Shown piece after piece: positions 26,155-34,177 of a DNA stretch of 64,000 nucleotides. Origin of the DNA: JALYXV01 sp963791545. GTDB lineage: Bacteria; Actinomycetota; Acidimicrobiia; Acidimicrobiales; Palsa-688. The number at the start of each line of letters is the position of its first letter. The stretch's first letter is position 1. The stretch spans positions 124,001 to 188,000 of the forward strand of contig CAWBSR010000007.1 of the NCBI GenBank assembly GCA_963791545.1. The letters run 5' to 3'. A model generated the notes under the pieces. It was not told the origin of the DNA. It made no database searches and saw only the letters and a list, made by a program, of their open reading frames with translations. Both the position numbers and the translations under genes were made by a program.

Positions 26155-27135
26155 ATGCCGCCCCAGCCGCAACCACCTCCGTCCCGCCCGGTAAACCTCC
26201 TCGATCGCAAGCTCCTTTTCGTCACTGGGAAGGGCGGCGTGGGGAAGACCGCTGTCACCGCTGCCTTGGGCCTGCTGGCTGCCGAGCGGGGCCAACGCAC
26301 CCTCCTCTGCGAAGTCGACTCCAAGGGCAACCTGGCCGACTTCCTCGAGACCGGCCCCACCCACTTCGAGGAGCGGAAGATCCAGCCCTACCTCTGGGCC
26401 ATGTCCATGGACACCGAGGCGTCGCTCAAACAGTACCTGCAGCTCCAGCTGAAGCTGGGCCTAGTGGCCCGGATCGGCCCGCTGGCCCACATGTTCGACT
26501 TCGTGGCCACCGCTGCCCCCGGCGTCAAAGAGATCGTGACGGTGGGCAAGATCTGCTGGGAGGTGCGGGAACGCCACTACGACCTGATCGTGGTCGACGC
26601 CGCCCCGACCGGCCACATCGTGGGCCAGCTGGCGGCTCCCCAGGCCATAAACGGCCTCATCCAGGTGGGCCCGGTGCGCCAGCAGACCGGATGGATGCTT
26701 GACATCCTGGGCGACCCCACGACGACGGGAGTCGCCATCGTGACCACGCCCGAGGAGATGCCGGTCAACGAGACGATCGAGCTCCAGGGCCGCCTCCAGG
26801 CCGAGACGAACACCGATCTGGCGGCCGTGATCGTCAACCGGGTGCTGCCGGAGCTGTTCGGGCGGGGTGAGGAGGAGGTCTTCGACCAGCTCTGGGACCC
26901 GGCGGTGCAGGAAGAGCTCGAAGGCGAGGTCAGGGGGCCGGTGGCGCCTATCCTGGAGGGGGCCCGGATGGCGGTAACCCTGCGGCGGACCCGAACCGAG
27001 CACCTCGACCGGCTCCGGGCGGGCATCGACCCCCGTGTCCCAGTGCTGTACCTGCCGTATCTGTTCGCCCGGGCCCACGGGCTGCGCTCGACCCGGCAGC
27101 TCGCCGAGGCGGTGTCCGCGGAGCTGGGGTTCTGA
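26155..27135 (+). CDS. ArsA/Get3-like ATPase, first of a pair
   Basis: The 326-residue protein carries a deviant Walker A, FVTGKGGVGKTAVTAALG, near residue 23 with the signature lysine. LIVVDAAPTGHIVGQL is the matching switch II/Walker B region. Metal-binding cysteines of true ArsA are absent, so arsenite transport is unlikely. In mycobacteria a similar adjacent pair (Rv3679-Rv3680) exists. The next gene starts 2 bases after this stop, so the two are made together and may form a heterodimer. Confidence 0.85.
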   Translation: MPPQPQPPPSRPVNLLDRKLLFVTGKGGVGKTAVTAALGLLAAERGQRTLLCEVDSKGNLADFLETGPTHFEERKIQPYLWAMSMDTEASLKQYLQLQLKLGLVARIGPLAHMFDFVATAAPGVKEIVTVGKICWEVRERHYDLIVVDAAPTGHIVGQLAAPQAINGLIQVGPVRQQTGWMLDILGDPTTTGVAIVTTPEEMPVNETIELQGRLQAETNTDLAAVIVNRVLPELFGRGEEEVFDQLWDPAVQEELEGEVRGPVAPILEGARMAVTLRRTRTEHLDRLRAGIDPRVPVLYLPYLFARAHGLRSTRQLAEAVSAELGF

Positions 27136-27136
27136 A

Positions 27137-28318
27137 ATGCCGCCCCGCTCGAAGTCGGATTCCGAACCCACTTCCCTGGAATCGCTGCTGGCGGCCAAGG
27201 AAATTGCCATCTTCTGTGGTTCTGGAGGGGTGGGAAAAACGACCACCGCGGCCGCCGCGGCCGCCATGGCGGCCGTCAAGCTGGGTGGCAAGGTGCTTGT
27301 CCTTACGGTGGACCCCGCCAAACGACTGGCCAACGCGCTCGGCCTGCAGGGCTTCGGCAATGTCGAGACCCGGGTCCCGGCCTCTGCCTTCAAGGCGGCC
27401 GGCCAACCCCATCCCCGGGGCGAGCTGTGGGCGGCCATGCTGGATACCAAGCAGAGCTGGGACAACCTGGTGCGCCGCCACGCTCCCGACGCCGCGACCG
27501 CGGCCCGCATCCTGGAAAACCCGCTCTACCAGAACATCTCGGGCCGTTTCGTCCAGAGCCACGAGTACATCGCCATGGAACGGCTGTACGAGTTGCATTC
27601 GGAGGGGAACTTCGACCTGATTGTCGTGGACACCCCGCCGACGCGCAACGCCCTCGATTTCATCGAGGCGCCGGAGCGCATGGCGGAATTTTTCTCCTCC
27701 CGGCTGCTGCGGCTCCTGATCGTCCCCTACCGGTCCCGGGTGGTCAACTTCGCCTCCCGGCCCTTTTACCAGGTGGCCGACCGCATCTTGGGGTCGCAGT
27801 TCCTACAGGACATCGCGGAGTTCTTCATCCTGTTTCAAACTATGTACTCGGGCTTCGTGGAGCGCTCCCAGGCGGTCGCCCGCTTGATACGGGACAAGCG
27901 GACCACTTTCGTGGTGGTCAGCACGCTCGAGGCGGCGCCGGTGCATGAGGCGGAGTTCTTCATCGACGTGCTGACGGCCAAGAAGTTCCATCTGGACGCC
28001 CTGGTGCTCAACAAGGTGCTGCCCACCTATTTCAACGACGAGGCGGCCGCGTCGCGGGCCATGCAGCTGGCCGACCGGGCGCCGGAGCTGGCCGCCAAGG
28101 TGGGTCCACTGGTTGGCTCCGACCTGGCGCAGGTCGAGCGGGTGCTGTGCGAGATCGGGGAGAGCTTCTCCAATTTCAGCGTGGTGGCCCAGCGGGAGGC
28201 GGCCCAGCGCATGGCGCTGTCGGTCGCGCCCAAGGTGGTCGCCAGCGTCCCCTACTTCGAAACCGACATCTACGACCTGGCGGGTCTGCTTCGATTGGGC
28301 GAGAAGTTCTGGTCCTAG
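27137..28318 (+). CDS. ArsA/Get3-like ATPase, second of a pair
   Basis: This 393-residue protein has the P-loop IFCGSGGVGKTTTAAAAA near residue 28. The signature lysine of the deviant P-loop (KGGVGK) is a serine here, as I recall for mycobacterial Rv3680. LIVVDTPPTRNALDF is the switch II block. The open frame extends upstream into the first ATPase gene but the ATG at 27137 is the natural start. A heterodimer in which one subunit supplies the intersubunit lysine is a reasonable inference. Confidence 0.85.
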   Translation: MPPRSKSDSEPTSLESLLAAKEIAIFCGSGGVGKTTTAAAAAAMAAVKLGGKVLVLTVDPAKRLANALGLQGFGNVETRVPASAFKAAGQPHPRGELWAAMLDTKQSWDNLVRRHAPDAATAARILENPLYQNISGRFVQSHEYIAMERLYELHSEGNFDLIVVDTPPTRNALDFIEAPERMAEFFSSRLLRLLIVPYRSRVVNFASRPFYQVADRILGSQFLQDIAEFFILFQTMYSGFVERSQAVARLIRDKRTTFVVVSTLEAAPVHEAEFFIDVLTAKKFHLDALVLNKVLPTYFNDEAAASRAMQLADRAPELAAKVGPLVGSDLAQVERVLCEIGESFSNFSVVAQREAAQRMALSVAPKVVASVPYFETDIYDLAGLLRLGEKFWS

Positions 28319-28337
28319 CGCCTAGAAGGGGACCTTG

Positions 28338-29849
28338 ATGGCGACCATGGCCGAGTTGGCCCGGGACTACACCGACCTCGACGGCCCCACGCTGTCGCAT
28401 CTCCAGCGGCTGGTGGCGTCGTGGGGGATGCTGTCGGACCTGTGCTTTGCCGACCTGTTGTTGTTCGTTCCCGTGTCCAGCAGCGCCGACCAGTTCGTGG
28501 TGCTGGGCCAGGTGCGGCCCACCACGTCCCAGACGTTGCACCGCGACGACCTGGTGGGCCACGTCATCGACGAAGTCGAGCGGCCGCTCGTTTCCCGGTG
28601 CTGGCGCCTGGCCAGCATCGTGGAGGGCGAAGTCGGCATCCCGAGCCGCAACGAACGGGGCCGGCTGGTGTCCATCCCGGTGCGCTGGCAGGACAAGGTC
28701 GTGGCCGTCATGACCCGGGAGTCGGCGCTGTCGGTGGGCCGCCGGCCGGGAGAACTGGAGCGGGTCTACGTCGAGGTCTTCGACCGCTTCGCCCGCATGA
28801 TCGTGGCGGGGGAGTACCCCTATCCCGTCGAGGAGGCCGTCACCAGCGAGCTTCGGGTGGGCGACGGCGTGATCCTTCTGGATTCGACCGGGCGAGTCGA
28901 GTACGCCTCGCCGAACGCCGTCAACGCCCTGCACCGGATGGGGATGTACTCGGGCCTGGAGGGCATGCGCTTAGACGAGGTGGGCATCAACGAGACGGCG
29001 GTGGCCGAGGCGTTCGCGACTGCCCTCTCGGTGACCGAGGAGGTCGAGGGCCGCCCCGACGTGACCGTGGTCATCCGCTGCATGCCCTTGCTGGAGAACA
29101 AGAAGGCAACCGGGGCGCTGGTGCTGATGCGCGACGTGTCGGACCTGCGGCGGTTTCACCGCCTGTTGCTGTCCAAGGACGCCGCCATCCGGGAAGTCCA
29201 TCACCGGGTCAAGAACAACCTCCAAACCATCTCGTCGCTGCTGCGGCTGCAGGCTCGGCGGCTGCCGCCGGGGGAGGGGAAGGCGGCCCTCGAGGAGTCG
29301 GAGCGCCGGGTGCGCACCATCGCCCTCGTTCACGAGATCCTGTCGCGGGACGCTTCGGATCAAGTGGACTTCAACGACATCGTGCCGTCGTTGCTGCGCA
29401 TGGCCGAGGACCTGCTGGCCCCCGAAGCCCATTTCCGGATCGGCCATGACGGCGAGGCGGGGGAGTTGCCGGCGTCGGTCGCCACCCCCCTGGCGGTGAT
29501 CCTGACGGAGCTGTTGCAGAACGCGGCCGAGCACGCATTTCCGGGCGGCCCCGGCGGTCCTTCGAATGGGGTCCTGCCGCCGGATCACGAGCCGCTGCGG
29601 GTGCACGTCTCGCTCAGGCGCGACGACGGAGAGTTGCTGGTGCAAGTACGCGACAACGGGCGGGGCCTGCCGGAGGGGTTCTCGATCGAGGAGACGACCA
29701 GCCTCGGATTGTCGATCGTGCGGGACCTGGTACGGACGCAGTTGGGCGGCCGCATCGAGATGCACAGCGACGGGGGCACCATCGTGAATGTGATTGTTCC
29801 CACCGAGCCTCGAGCCGACGAGCCGGGCGGGGAGGGCCTGCCCCGCTAA
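28338..29849 (+). CDS. pdtaS: PdtaS-like sensor histidine kinase (HisKA_2)
   Basis: A GAF-like N-terminal domain (about residues 1-155) is followed by a PAS domain (about 170-280), a HisKA_2 helix with the phospho-acceptor histidine in REVHHRVKNNLQTISSLL, and an HATPase_c domain ending with NGRGLPEGFSIEETTSLGLS. This is the layout of PdtaS, the partner of the RNA-binding ANTAR regulator PdtaR in actinobacteria. No TM segment is seen, so it is cytosolic. PdtaR is not in the window. The ATG at 28338 is preferred over a TTG just before it. Confidence 0.87.
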   Translation: MATMAELARDYTDLDGPTLSHLQRLVASWGMLSDLCFADLLLFVPVSSSADQFVVLGQVRPTTSQTLHRDDLVGHVIDEVERPLVSRCWRLASIVEGEVGIPSRNERGRLVSIPVRWQDKVVAVMTRESALSVGRRPGELERVYVEVFDRFARMIVAGEYPYPVEEAVTSELRVGDGVILLDSTGRVEYASPNAVNALHRMGMYSGLEGMRLDEVGINETAVAEAFATALSVTEEVEGRPDVTVVIRCMPLLENKKATGALVLMRDVSDLRRFHRLLLSKDAAIREVHHRVKNNLQTISSLLRLQARRLPPGEGKAALEESERRVRTIALVHEILSRDASDQVDFNDIVPSLLRMAEDLLAPEAHFRIGHDGEAGELPASVATPLAVILTELLQNAAEHAFPGGPGGPSNGVLPPDHEPLRVHVSLRRDDGELLVQVRDNGRGLPEGFSIEETTSLGLSIVRDLVRTQLGGRIEMHSDGGTIVNVIVPTEPRADEPGGEGLPR

Positions 29850-29901
29850 CCGTCTCATATCTAGACGTTTCGGCACCTCGTGTTGGGCTTACCGTAACCG
29901 C

Positions 29902-30114
29902 GTGCACGGCTCGCCCAACTCTCAGTGGACCCGCCAGGAACGGCGGATGCGAATCGGCGTGGTGGGTTTTGTCCCGCTCACCTGGTTGATGGCCATTGTC
30001 GAGCGGGACCCTCTGTGGATCGTCTTGGGGCTCTGCGCGGGGGTGCCGTTTGCCATGATCTGCCGTCTGCCACCGGATGTGCGGCAACGGCTGTCCCGCC
30101 ACTTCCCGCCCTAG
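29902..30114 (+). CDS. Small hypothetical membrane protein (about 70 aa)
   Basis: The frame from GTG 29902 reads VHGSPNSQWTRQERRMRIGV and contains one or two hydrophobic segments (VGFVPLTWLMAIVE, WIVLGLCAGVPFAMI). It fills the space between the kinase and the metalloregulator. No family is recognised. An internal ATG at 29947 could also be the start. It ends 3 bases before the DtxR-type gene, consistent with cotranscription. Confidence 0.5.
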   Translation: MHGSPNSQWTRQERRMRIGVVGFVPLTWLMAIVERDPLWIVLGLCAGVPFAMICRLPPDVRQRLSRHFPP

Positions 30115-30117
30115 TCC

Positions 30118-30807
30118 ATGCCGGACCCCGGAGTTCACCACTCGGCCGCGATCGAGGACTACCTCAAGGCCATCTACGCCCTCGAGGAACGGGACCACGG
30201 TCCTGTCACCACGACCGATCTGGCCACTCGACTCCACGTCAGCGTCTCGTCTGCCTCCGGCATGGTGCAGAGACTGGGCGTTTTGGGCCTGGTGACCCAC
30301 CGCCGCTACCGCCACGTGGAACTCACCGACGAGGGCCGCGGCGTCGCCTTTGCCGTGATCCGCCGGCACCGGATAGTGGAGTTGTACCTGGTGGAAGCGC
30401 TGGGCTTCCGATGGGACGAGGTCCATCAGGAGGCCGAGATCCTCGAGCACGCCATCTCCGACAAGGTCCTGGAACGGATGACGGTCGCACTGGGCGACCC
30501 GACTCGCGATCCCCACGGCGACCCGATCCCCACGACCGACGGCCGCATGGTAACCACACCCACCACCCGGCTCGCGGCCCTCCAGCCCGGAATGGTCGGC
30601 GAGCTGGTCCGGGTCGCCGACGCCGACCCGGAACTGCTGCGGTATCTCGCCGAGCACCACATCGCACTGGGCGACCGTATCGAGGCGGTGGAGCGCCAAC
30701 CGCTCGGCGGTCCCCTGCTGGTGCGGGTCGGACGACCGCGGCCTACCACCCTTCATACGTTGGGGGGCGCCCTCGCCACCGCCATGGAGATCATCGTTGA
30801 GCCTTGA
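30118..30807 (+). CDS. DtxR/MntR-family metalloregulator
   Basis: The winged HTH (IEDYLKAIYALEE, then LHVSVSSASGMVQRLGVLGL) and dimerization domain (HRIVELYLVEALGFRWDEVH) are typical of the DtxR/IdeR family. The metal-site positions E and H in ILEHAIS are visible. A C-terminal FeoA/SH3-like domain is present. It is directly followed by mntH with a TGATG overlap, so it most likely senses manganese and controls its own transporter operon, although iron cannot be excluded. Confidence 0.87.
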   Translation: MPDPGVHHSAAIEDYLKAIYALEERDHGPVTTTDLATRLHVSVSSASGMVQRLGVLGLVTHRRYRHVELTDEGRGVAFAVIRRHRIVELYLVEALGFRWDEVHQEAEILEHAISDKVLERMTVALGDPTRDPHGDPIPTTDGRMVTTPTTRLAALQPGMVGELVRVADADPELLRYLAEHHIALGDRIEAVERQPLGGPLLVRVGRPRPTTLHTLGGALATAMEIIVEP

Positions 30808-32027
30808 TGACCCAACGTCTCTCGCCGACCTGGGGCTGGCGGGCCGCCCTCCTGCTCATGGGGCCGGCGTTCGTGGCGTCGATCGCATACGTCGACCCCG
30901 GCAACTTCGCCACCAATGTGCAGGCCGGTGCCAGGTATCGCTACCTCCTCTTGTGGGTGGTGCTACTGGCCAACGTGGTGGCCATGCTCCTGCAATACCT
31001 GTCGGCCAAGCTGGGGATCGCCACCGGTCGCAGTCTGCCGGAGCTGTGCCGGGAGCAGTACCCGAAGCCGGCGGTATGGGGACTCTGGGCTCAGGCCGAG
31101 GTCATCGCCGTCATGACGGACCTGGCCGAGCTGGTGGGCGGGGCAGTCGCCCTGCAACTGCTCTTCGCCCTGCCATTGTTTGCGGGAGGGGTGGTGATTG
31201 CCCTCGTCTCGTTCCTGGTCCTGAGCTTGCATTCGGCCGGCCAGCGCCGATTTGAGGCCGTCATCGTCGGCCTGCTCCTGCTGGTGATGGCGGCGTTCCT
31301 CTACGAGACAATCCTCGGCCACGCCTCGGCCTCGCAGGTGGTGGCCGGTCTCGTTCCCCGCCTCCATGGCCGCGACAGCGTGTTCCTGGCGTCGGGCATC
31401 GTGGGCGCGACCGTGATGCCCCATGTCATCTTCTTGCACTCCGCCTTGACCCAGGAGCGCTTCGCCGAAGCGCCCCGCCGGGACCGACCGGGATTGCTCG
31501 GCGTCCAGCGCGCCGACATCTTCGTCGCCATGGGTATCGCCGGTGTGGTCAACCTGGCGATGGTCGTGGCAGCGGGATCCCTCCTCTACGGATCCCGGGG
31601 GCGGACCGACACCCTGGCCGGGGCATACTCGGCCTTCGGGCAGCGAGCTGGGTCGCTCGCCGCTACCGTCTTCGCGGTGGGCCTGCTGGCCAGCGGGGTG
31701 GCGTCGTCCAGCGTGGCCATGTACGCCGGTCAGGCCATCATGCAGGGTTTCCTCCGCCGAAGGCTTCCCATCGCCCTGCGTCGCCTGGCGTCGGTCATCC
31801 CGGCCCTGGCGGTGTTGGGTCTCGGTTCGGACCCGACGCGGGCTCTCGTGATCAGCCAGATCGTTCTCTCCTTCGGCATCCCCTTCGCCCTGGTCCCGTT
31901 GATCTTGCTTACCCGCCGAGCCGACCTGATGGGCGGGTGGGTCAACCGCGGACGCACCAACGCGGCGGCGATCGCGGCGGCCGCAGTGATCATCGCCTTG
32001 AACGCGGTACTCCTGGTCTTGGCCTAG
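30807..32027 (+). CDS. mntH: Nramp-type divalent metal transporter
   Basis: A membrane protein of about 406 residues with eleven TM segments. The metal-binding motifs of the Nramp family are clear: DPGNFATN in TM1 and ATVMPHVIFLHSA in TM6. It imports Mn2+ (or Fe2+) with protons. It overlaps the metalloregulator stop by one base (TGATG), so I use the ATG at 30807 rather than the preceding TTG. Confidence 0.93.
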   Translation: MTQRLSPTWGWRAALLLMGPAFVASIAYVDPGNFATNVQAGARYRYLLLWVVLLANVVAMLLQYLSAKLGIATGRSLPELCREQYPKPAVWGLWAQAEVIAVMTDLAELVGGAVALQLLFALPLFAGGVVIALVSFLVLSLHSAGQRRFEAVIVGLLLLVMAAFLYETILGHASASQVVAGLVPRLHGRDSVFLASGIVGATVMPHVIFLHSALTQERFAEAPRRDRPGLLGVQRADIFVAMGIAGVVNLAMVVAAGSLLYGSRGRTDTLAGAYSAFGQRAGSLAATVFAVGLLASGVASSSVAMYAGQAIMQGFLRRRLPIALRRLASVIPALAVLGLGSDPTRALVISQIVLSFGIPFALVPLILLTRRADLMGGWVNRGRTNAAAIAAAAVIIALNAVLLVLA

Positions 32028-32040
32028 TTCGGCTGGCCCG

Positions 32041-33858
32041 CTAGTGGGTCACGGCGGGACCTGGGTGCTCGGCTTCGATATCGATCACGATCCCAAAGGT
32101 GCGGATCTTGCGGTAGATCGTCGCCCGGGAGATACCGAGGCGGTCGGCCGCCTTGATCTTGTCGCCGGCCGCCTCCCGCAGCGCCCGGATGATGGCGTCA
32201 CGTTCAATCGTTTCCCACTCGGTGAGTACCCGGCGGCTGGTGGCGTGGCAGGAATCGGGAAGGTCGGCGACCGTGATCTTGCCGGTGTGGCGGCGAACCA
32301 GAGCGCTGCGGATGGCTTGGCCCAGTTCCGCCACGTTGCCCGGCCAGGCACCGCGAAGCAGGGTGTGCATGGCCTCAGGGGCGATGGTGATGGCTCGGCC
32401 GGGCGCGTGACGTTGCAACAGCACCGGGACCAACTCCAGCACATCCTCGATCCGATGGCGTAGGGGAGGCAACGGCACCGACTCGGTGAAGTGGTGGAGG
32501 AGCTTGCCCAGCCGCAGCTCCACGTCCCTGTCGGAGCTCACCGTGCCCACGAGCCAGGGGCCATCGGGTGGGAGGGAGTCGATGACCGCGGCCATCTCGT
32601 CTATTTCGGCAGGCTTCATCTGGTCGAGGTGGCGCAGCACGATCGTCCCCTGCTCGTCGTCCGGCGACAGCCCCGCTGCCCACTCTCCCACGCCGTGGCG
32701 CATGTCCAGGCCGTCGAGGACCGTCAAACGGCGACCGGGGGACCAGCGGCGGTGGGCGGCTTCGACGAGCGTGAACTTGCCGACACCCGACTCGCCCACG
32801 ACCAGCAGCCAGGACCGCTCGCGGCAGTGGGCCTCGACGTGTTTGCAGGCCTCGATCCACGCCGCGTTGTGGCCTGCCAGATCCGGGAGCGGCTGTGACG
32901 ACGAGCGGCTGCTCGGATGGTGCCTGGGGCCGCTGTCGCTCGGGGTGATCTCGACAATCGCGCCCGCCCGACCGGTGGGAGTGAGGACGGGACGGCAACG
33001 GAGTCGTACCGTCTGCCCCCGGGACAGCACGACATCGCTGGCTGCGTCGAAGTTCACTGAACTGAGATCGGCCGCCTTCTCCCGCACGATGGAATGGTCG
33101 GCCGCATCCAGTGATCGGTCGGCGGCGTCGTTGGTCATCAGAAAGTCGTCGCTGATGGCCAGGATGGCCTTGGCGGTCCGGCGGTTGACGGCCAGGAACT
33201 CGCGCAGCAGCGCCTGCTCGCGCACGCTGCTCTGCTGGAGCAGGAGCCCCTCGATCTCGGCGGCCGCCTCCTGCGAGAGGGCCTCCATGAGCGAGTTGGC
33301 ATTGTCCCGCCAGGACGTGAGATCGATGACCCCCTCGAAGCGACTCGTCAACAGGTTTCGTATCGGCGCCCCGGCACACGACATCGCCTGGAGGCGCTCG
33401 GAAAAGTGCTCCGAACCAAAGACCCGTGAGGGTCGCCGGGCCTCGATCGCGGTGCCGATCCCATTGGTGCCCACGAACTGTTCGGCATAGCTGAAGCCCG
33501 GCGCCAGCAGGATCAGGTCCAAATGCTTGTTGAGCGATGTCTCGCCCGCCCGCCGCTCCAGGACGCAACCGCGGGCGTCGGTGAGGATGACGCTCATGGG
33601 ATCCCCGGCGAGCGTCGACGCCAGGCGGTCCATCACCGGGCGAGCCGCGTGAACCAGGCGGCTGTCCATCTCGGTATCGGCCCGGAACGGCGGAGCCAGT
33701 TCATCGACCGAGACTCCCCAGAACTCCGACCGTCGCCAGGACTCGATGATCGCCCCTCGCACCACCGAGTCGTCAGCCGGCTCCACCAGGTCCGATGAGA
33801 GAAAGCGCTCCCGGACATCCGCAATAGGCTCCCGCCCGGCTTTCGCCGCGCCTGACAT
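32041..33858 (-). CDS. mimR: MimR-like GAF-AAA-Fis activator, degenerate ATPase
   Basis: Layout is that of AcoR/MimR-type activators: N-terminal GAF region (FVGTNGIGTAIEARRPSRVFG), a central AAA+ domain and a Fis HTH at the end (AADRLGISRATIYRKIRTFG). The AAA part is degraded. Walker A is GESGVGKFT, Walker B reads GTIVLRHLDQM with no acid pair, the GAFTGA loop is absent, and the sensor II block is WPGNVAEL instead of WPGNVREL. It therefore cannot work as a normal sigma-54 activator. The ATG at 33858 has GGGGAGG upstream; the frame runs to 33891. It is divergent from the monooxygenase operon. Confidence 0.87.
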   Translation of the reverse strand: MSGAAKAGREPIADVRERFLSSDLVEPADDSVVRGAIIESWRRSEFWGVSVDELAPPFRADTEMDSRLVHAARPVMDRLASTLAGDPMSVILTDARGCVLERRAGETSLNKHLDLILLAPGFSYAEQFVGTNGIGTAIEARRPSRVFGSEHFSERLQAMSCAGAPIRNLLTSRFEGVIDLTSWRDNANSLMEALSQEAAAEIEGLLLQQSSVREQALLREFLAVNRRTAKAILAISDDFLMTNDAADRSLDAADHSIVREKAADLSSVNFDAASDVVLSRGQTVRLRCRPVLTPTGRAGAIVEITPSDSGPRHHPSSRSSSQPLPDLAGHNAAWIEACKHVEAHCRERSWLLVVGESGVGKFTLVEAAHRRWSPGRRLTVLDGLDMRHGVGEWAAGLSPDDEQGTIVLRHLDQMKPAEIDEMAAVIDSLPPDGPWLVGTVSSDRDVELRLGKLLHHFTESVPLPPLRHRIEDVLELVPVLLQRHAPGRAITIAPEAMHTLLRGAWPGNVAELGQAIRSALVRRHTGKITVADLPDSCHATSRRVLTEWETIERDAIIRALREAAGDKIKAADRLGISRATIYRKIRTFGIVIDIEAEHPGPAVTH

Positions 33859-33931
33859 ACGGCTGCCTCCCCTCGTTGAAGGTCGGACCACGAAGCCACA
33901 CCCCGGGGACAGTCTTCGCTCCGATGGCGAT

Positions 33932-33937
33932 CCTATA
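33932..33937 (-). promoter_or_regulatory. Possible -10 box of the mimR-like gene
   Basis: The minus strand reads TATAGG here, about 74 bases before the ATG. Palindrome site 1 would then overlap its -35 region, which would suggest autoregulation. This is a visual match only. Confidence 0.3.
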
Positions 33938-33957
33938 CAGAGCCTGACGCCAGGGTC

Positions 33958-33972
33958 GTCTCAAGCTGAGAC
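33958..33972. promoter_or_regulatory. Inverted repeat site 1 (GTCTC-N5-GAGAC)
   Basis: GTCTCAAGCTGAGAC has 6-bp arms (GTCTCA/TGAGAC) around AGC. It is the first of three related copies in the mimR-prmA gap and is probably an operator of the Fis-type activator. Confidence 0.65.
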
Positions 33973-33997
33973 AACCCCCGGCGCCAGCGGAACGGCT

Positions 33998-34012
33998 GTC
34001 TCAACTCGAGAC
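33998..34012. promoter_or_regulatory. Inverted repeat site 2 (GTCTC-N5-GAGAC)
   Basis: GTCTCAACTCGAGAC has 5-bp arms around AACTC. Its centre is 40 bp from site 1, close to four helical turns, so both sites face the same side of DNA. Confidence 0.65.
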
Positions 34013-34045
34013 CACAGCCGTCGTGGCCTCGTCGGTCGCCGGTGA

Positions 34046-34060
34046 GTCTCAAGTTGATAC
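34046..34060. promoter_or_regulatory. Inverted repeat site 3 (degenerate copy)
   Basis: GTCTCAAGTTGATAC keeps the left arm but has one change in the right arm (GATAC for GAGAC). Its centre is 48 bp from site 2 and 125 bp before the prmA start. No sigma-54 type -24/-12 promoter is visible between it and prmA. Confidence 0.55.
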
Positions 34061-34177
34061 CCCCCGGGACACCGCGGTCATGTTCGATCTGTAGCAGCGA
34101 ATTAGTCGCGGAAGAGGCCGAACCATAAACGGCCATGTGGAGCACCCGGTACCCGAGACAGCAACTGAGGAGGCAAT

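Noticed and set aside
29850..29870. Terminator hairpin CGTCT/AGACG after the kinase gene
   Set aside because: Only a 5-bp stem with TTT; too weak to call.
34061..34177. Sigma-54 promoter before prmA
   Set aside because: No TGGC-N8-TTGC pattern is visible, and the activator lacks the sigma-54 contact loop.
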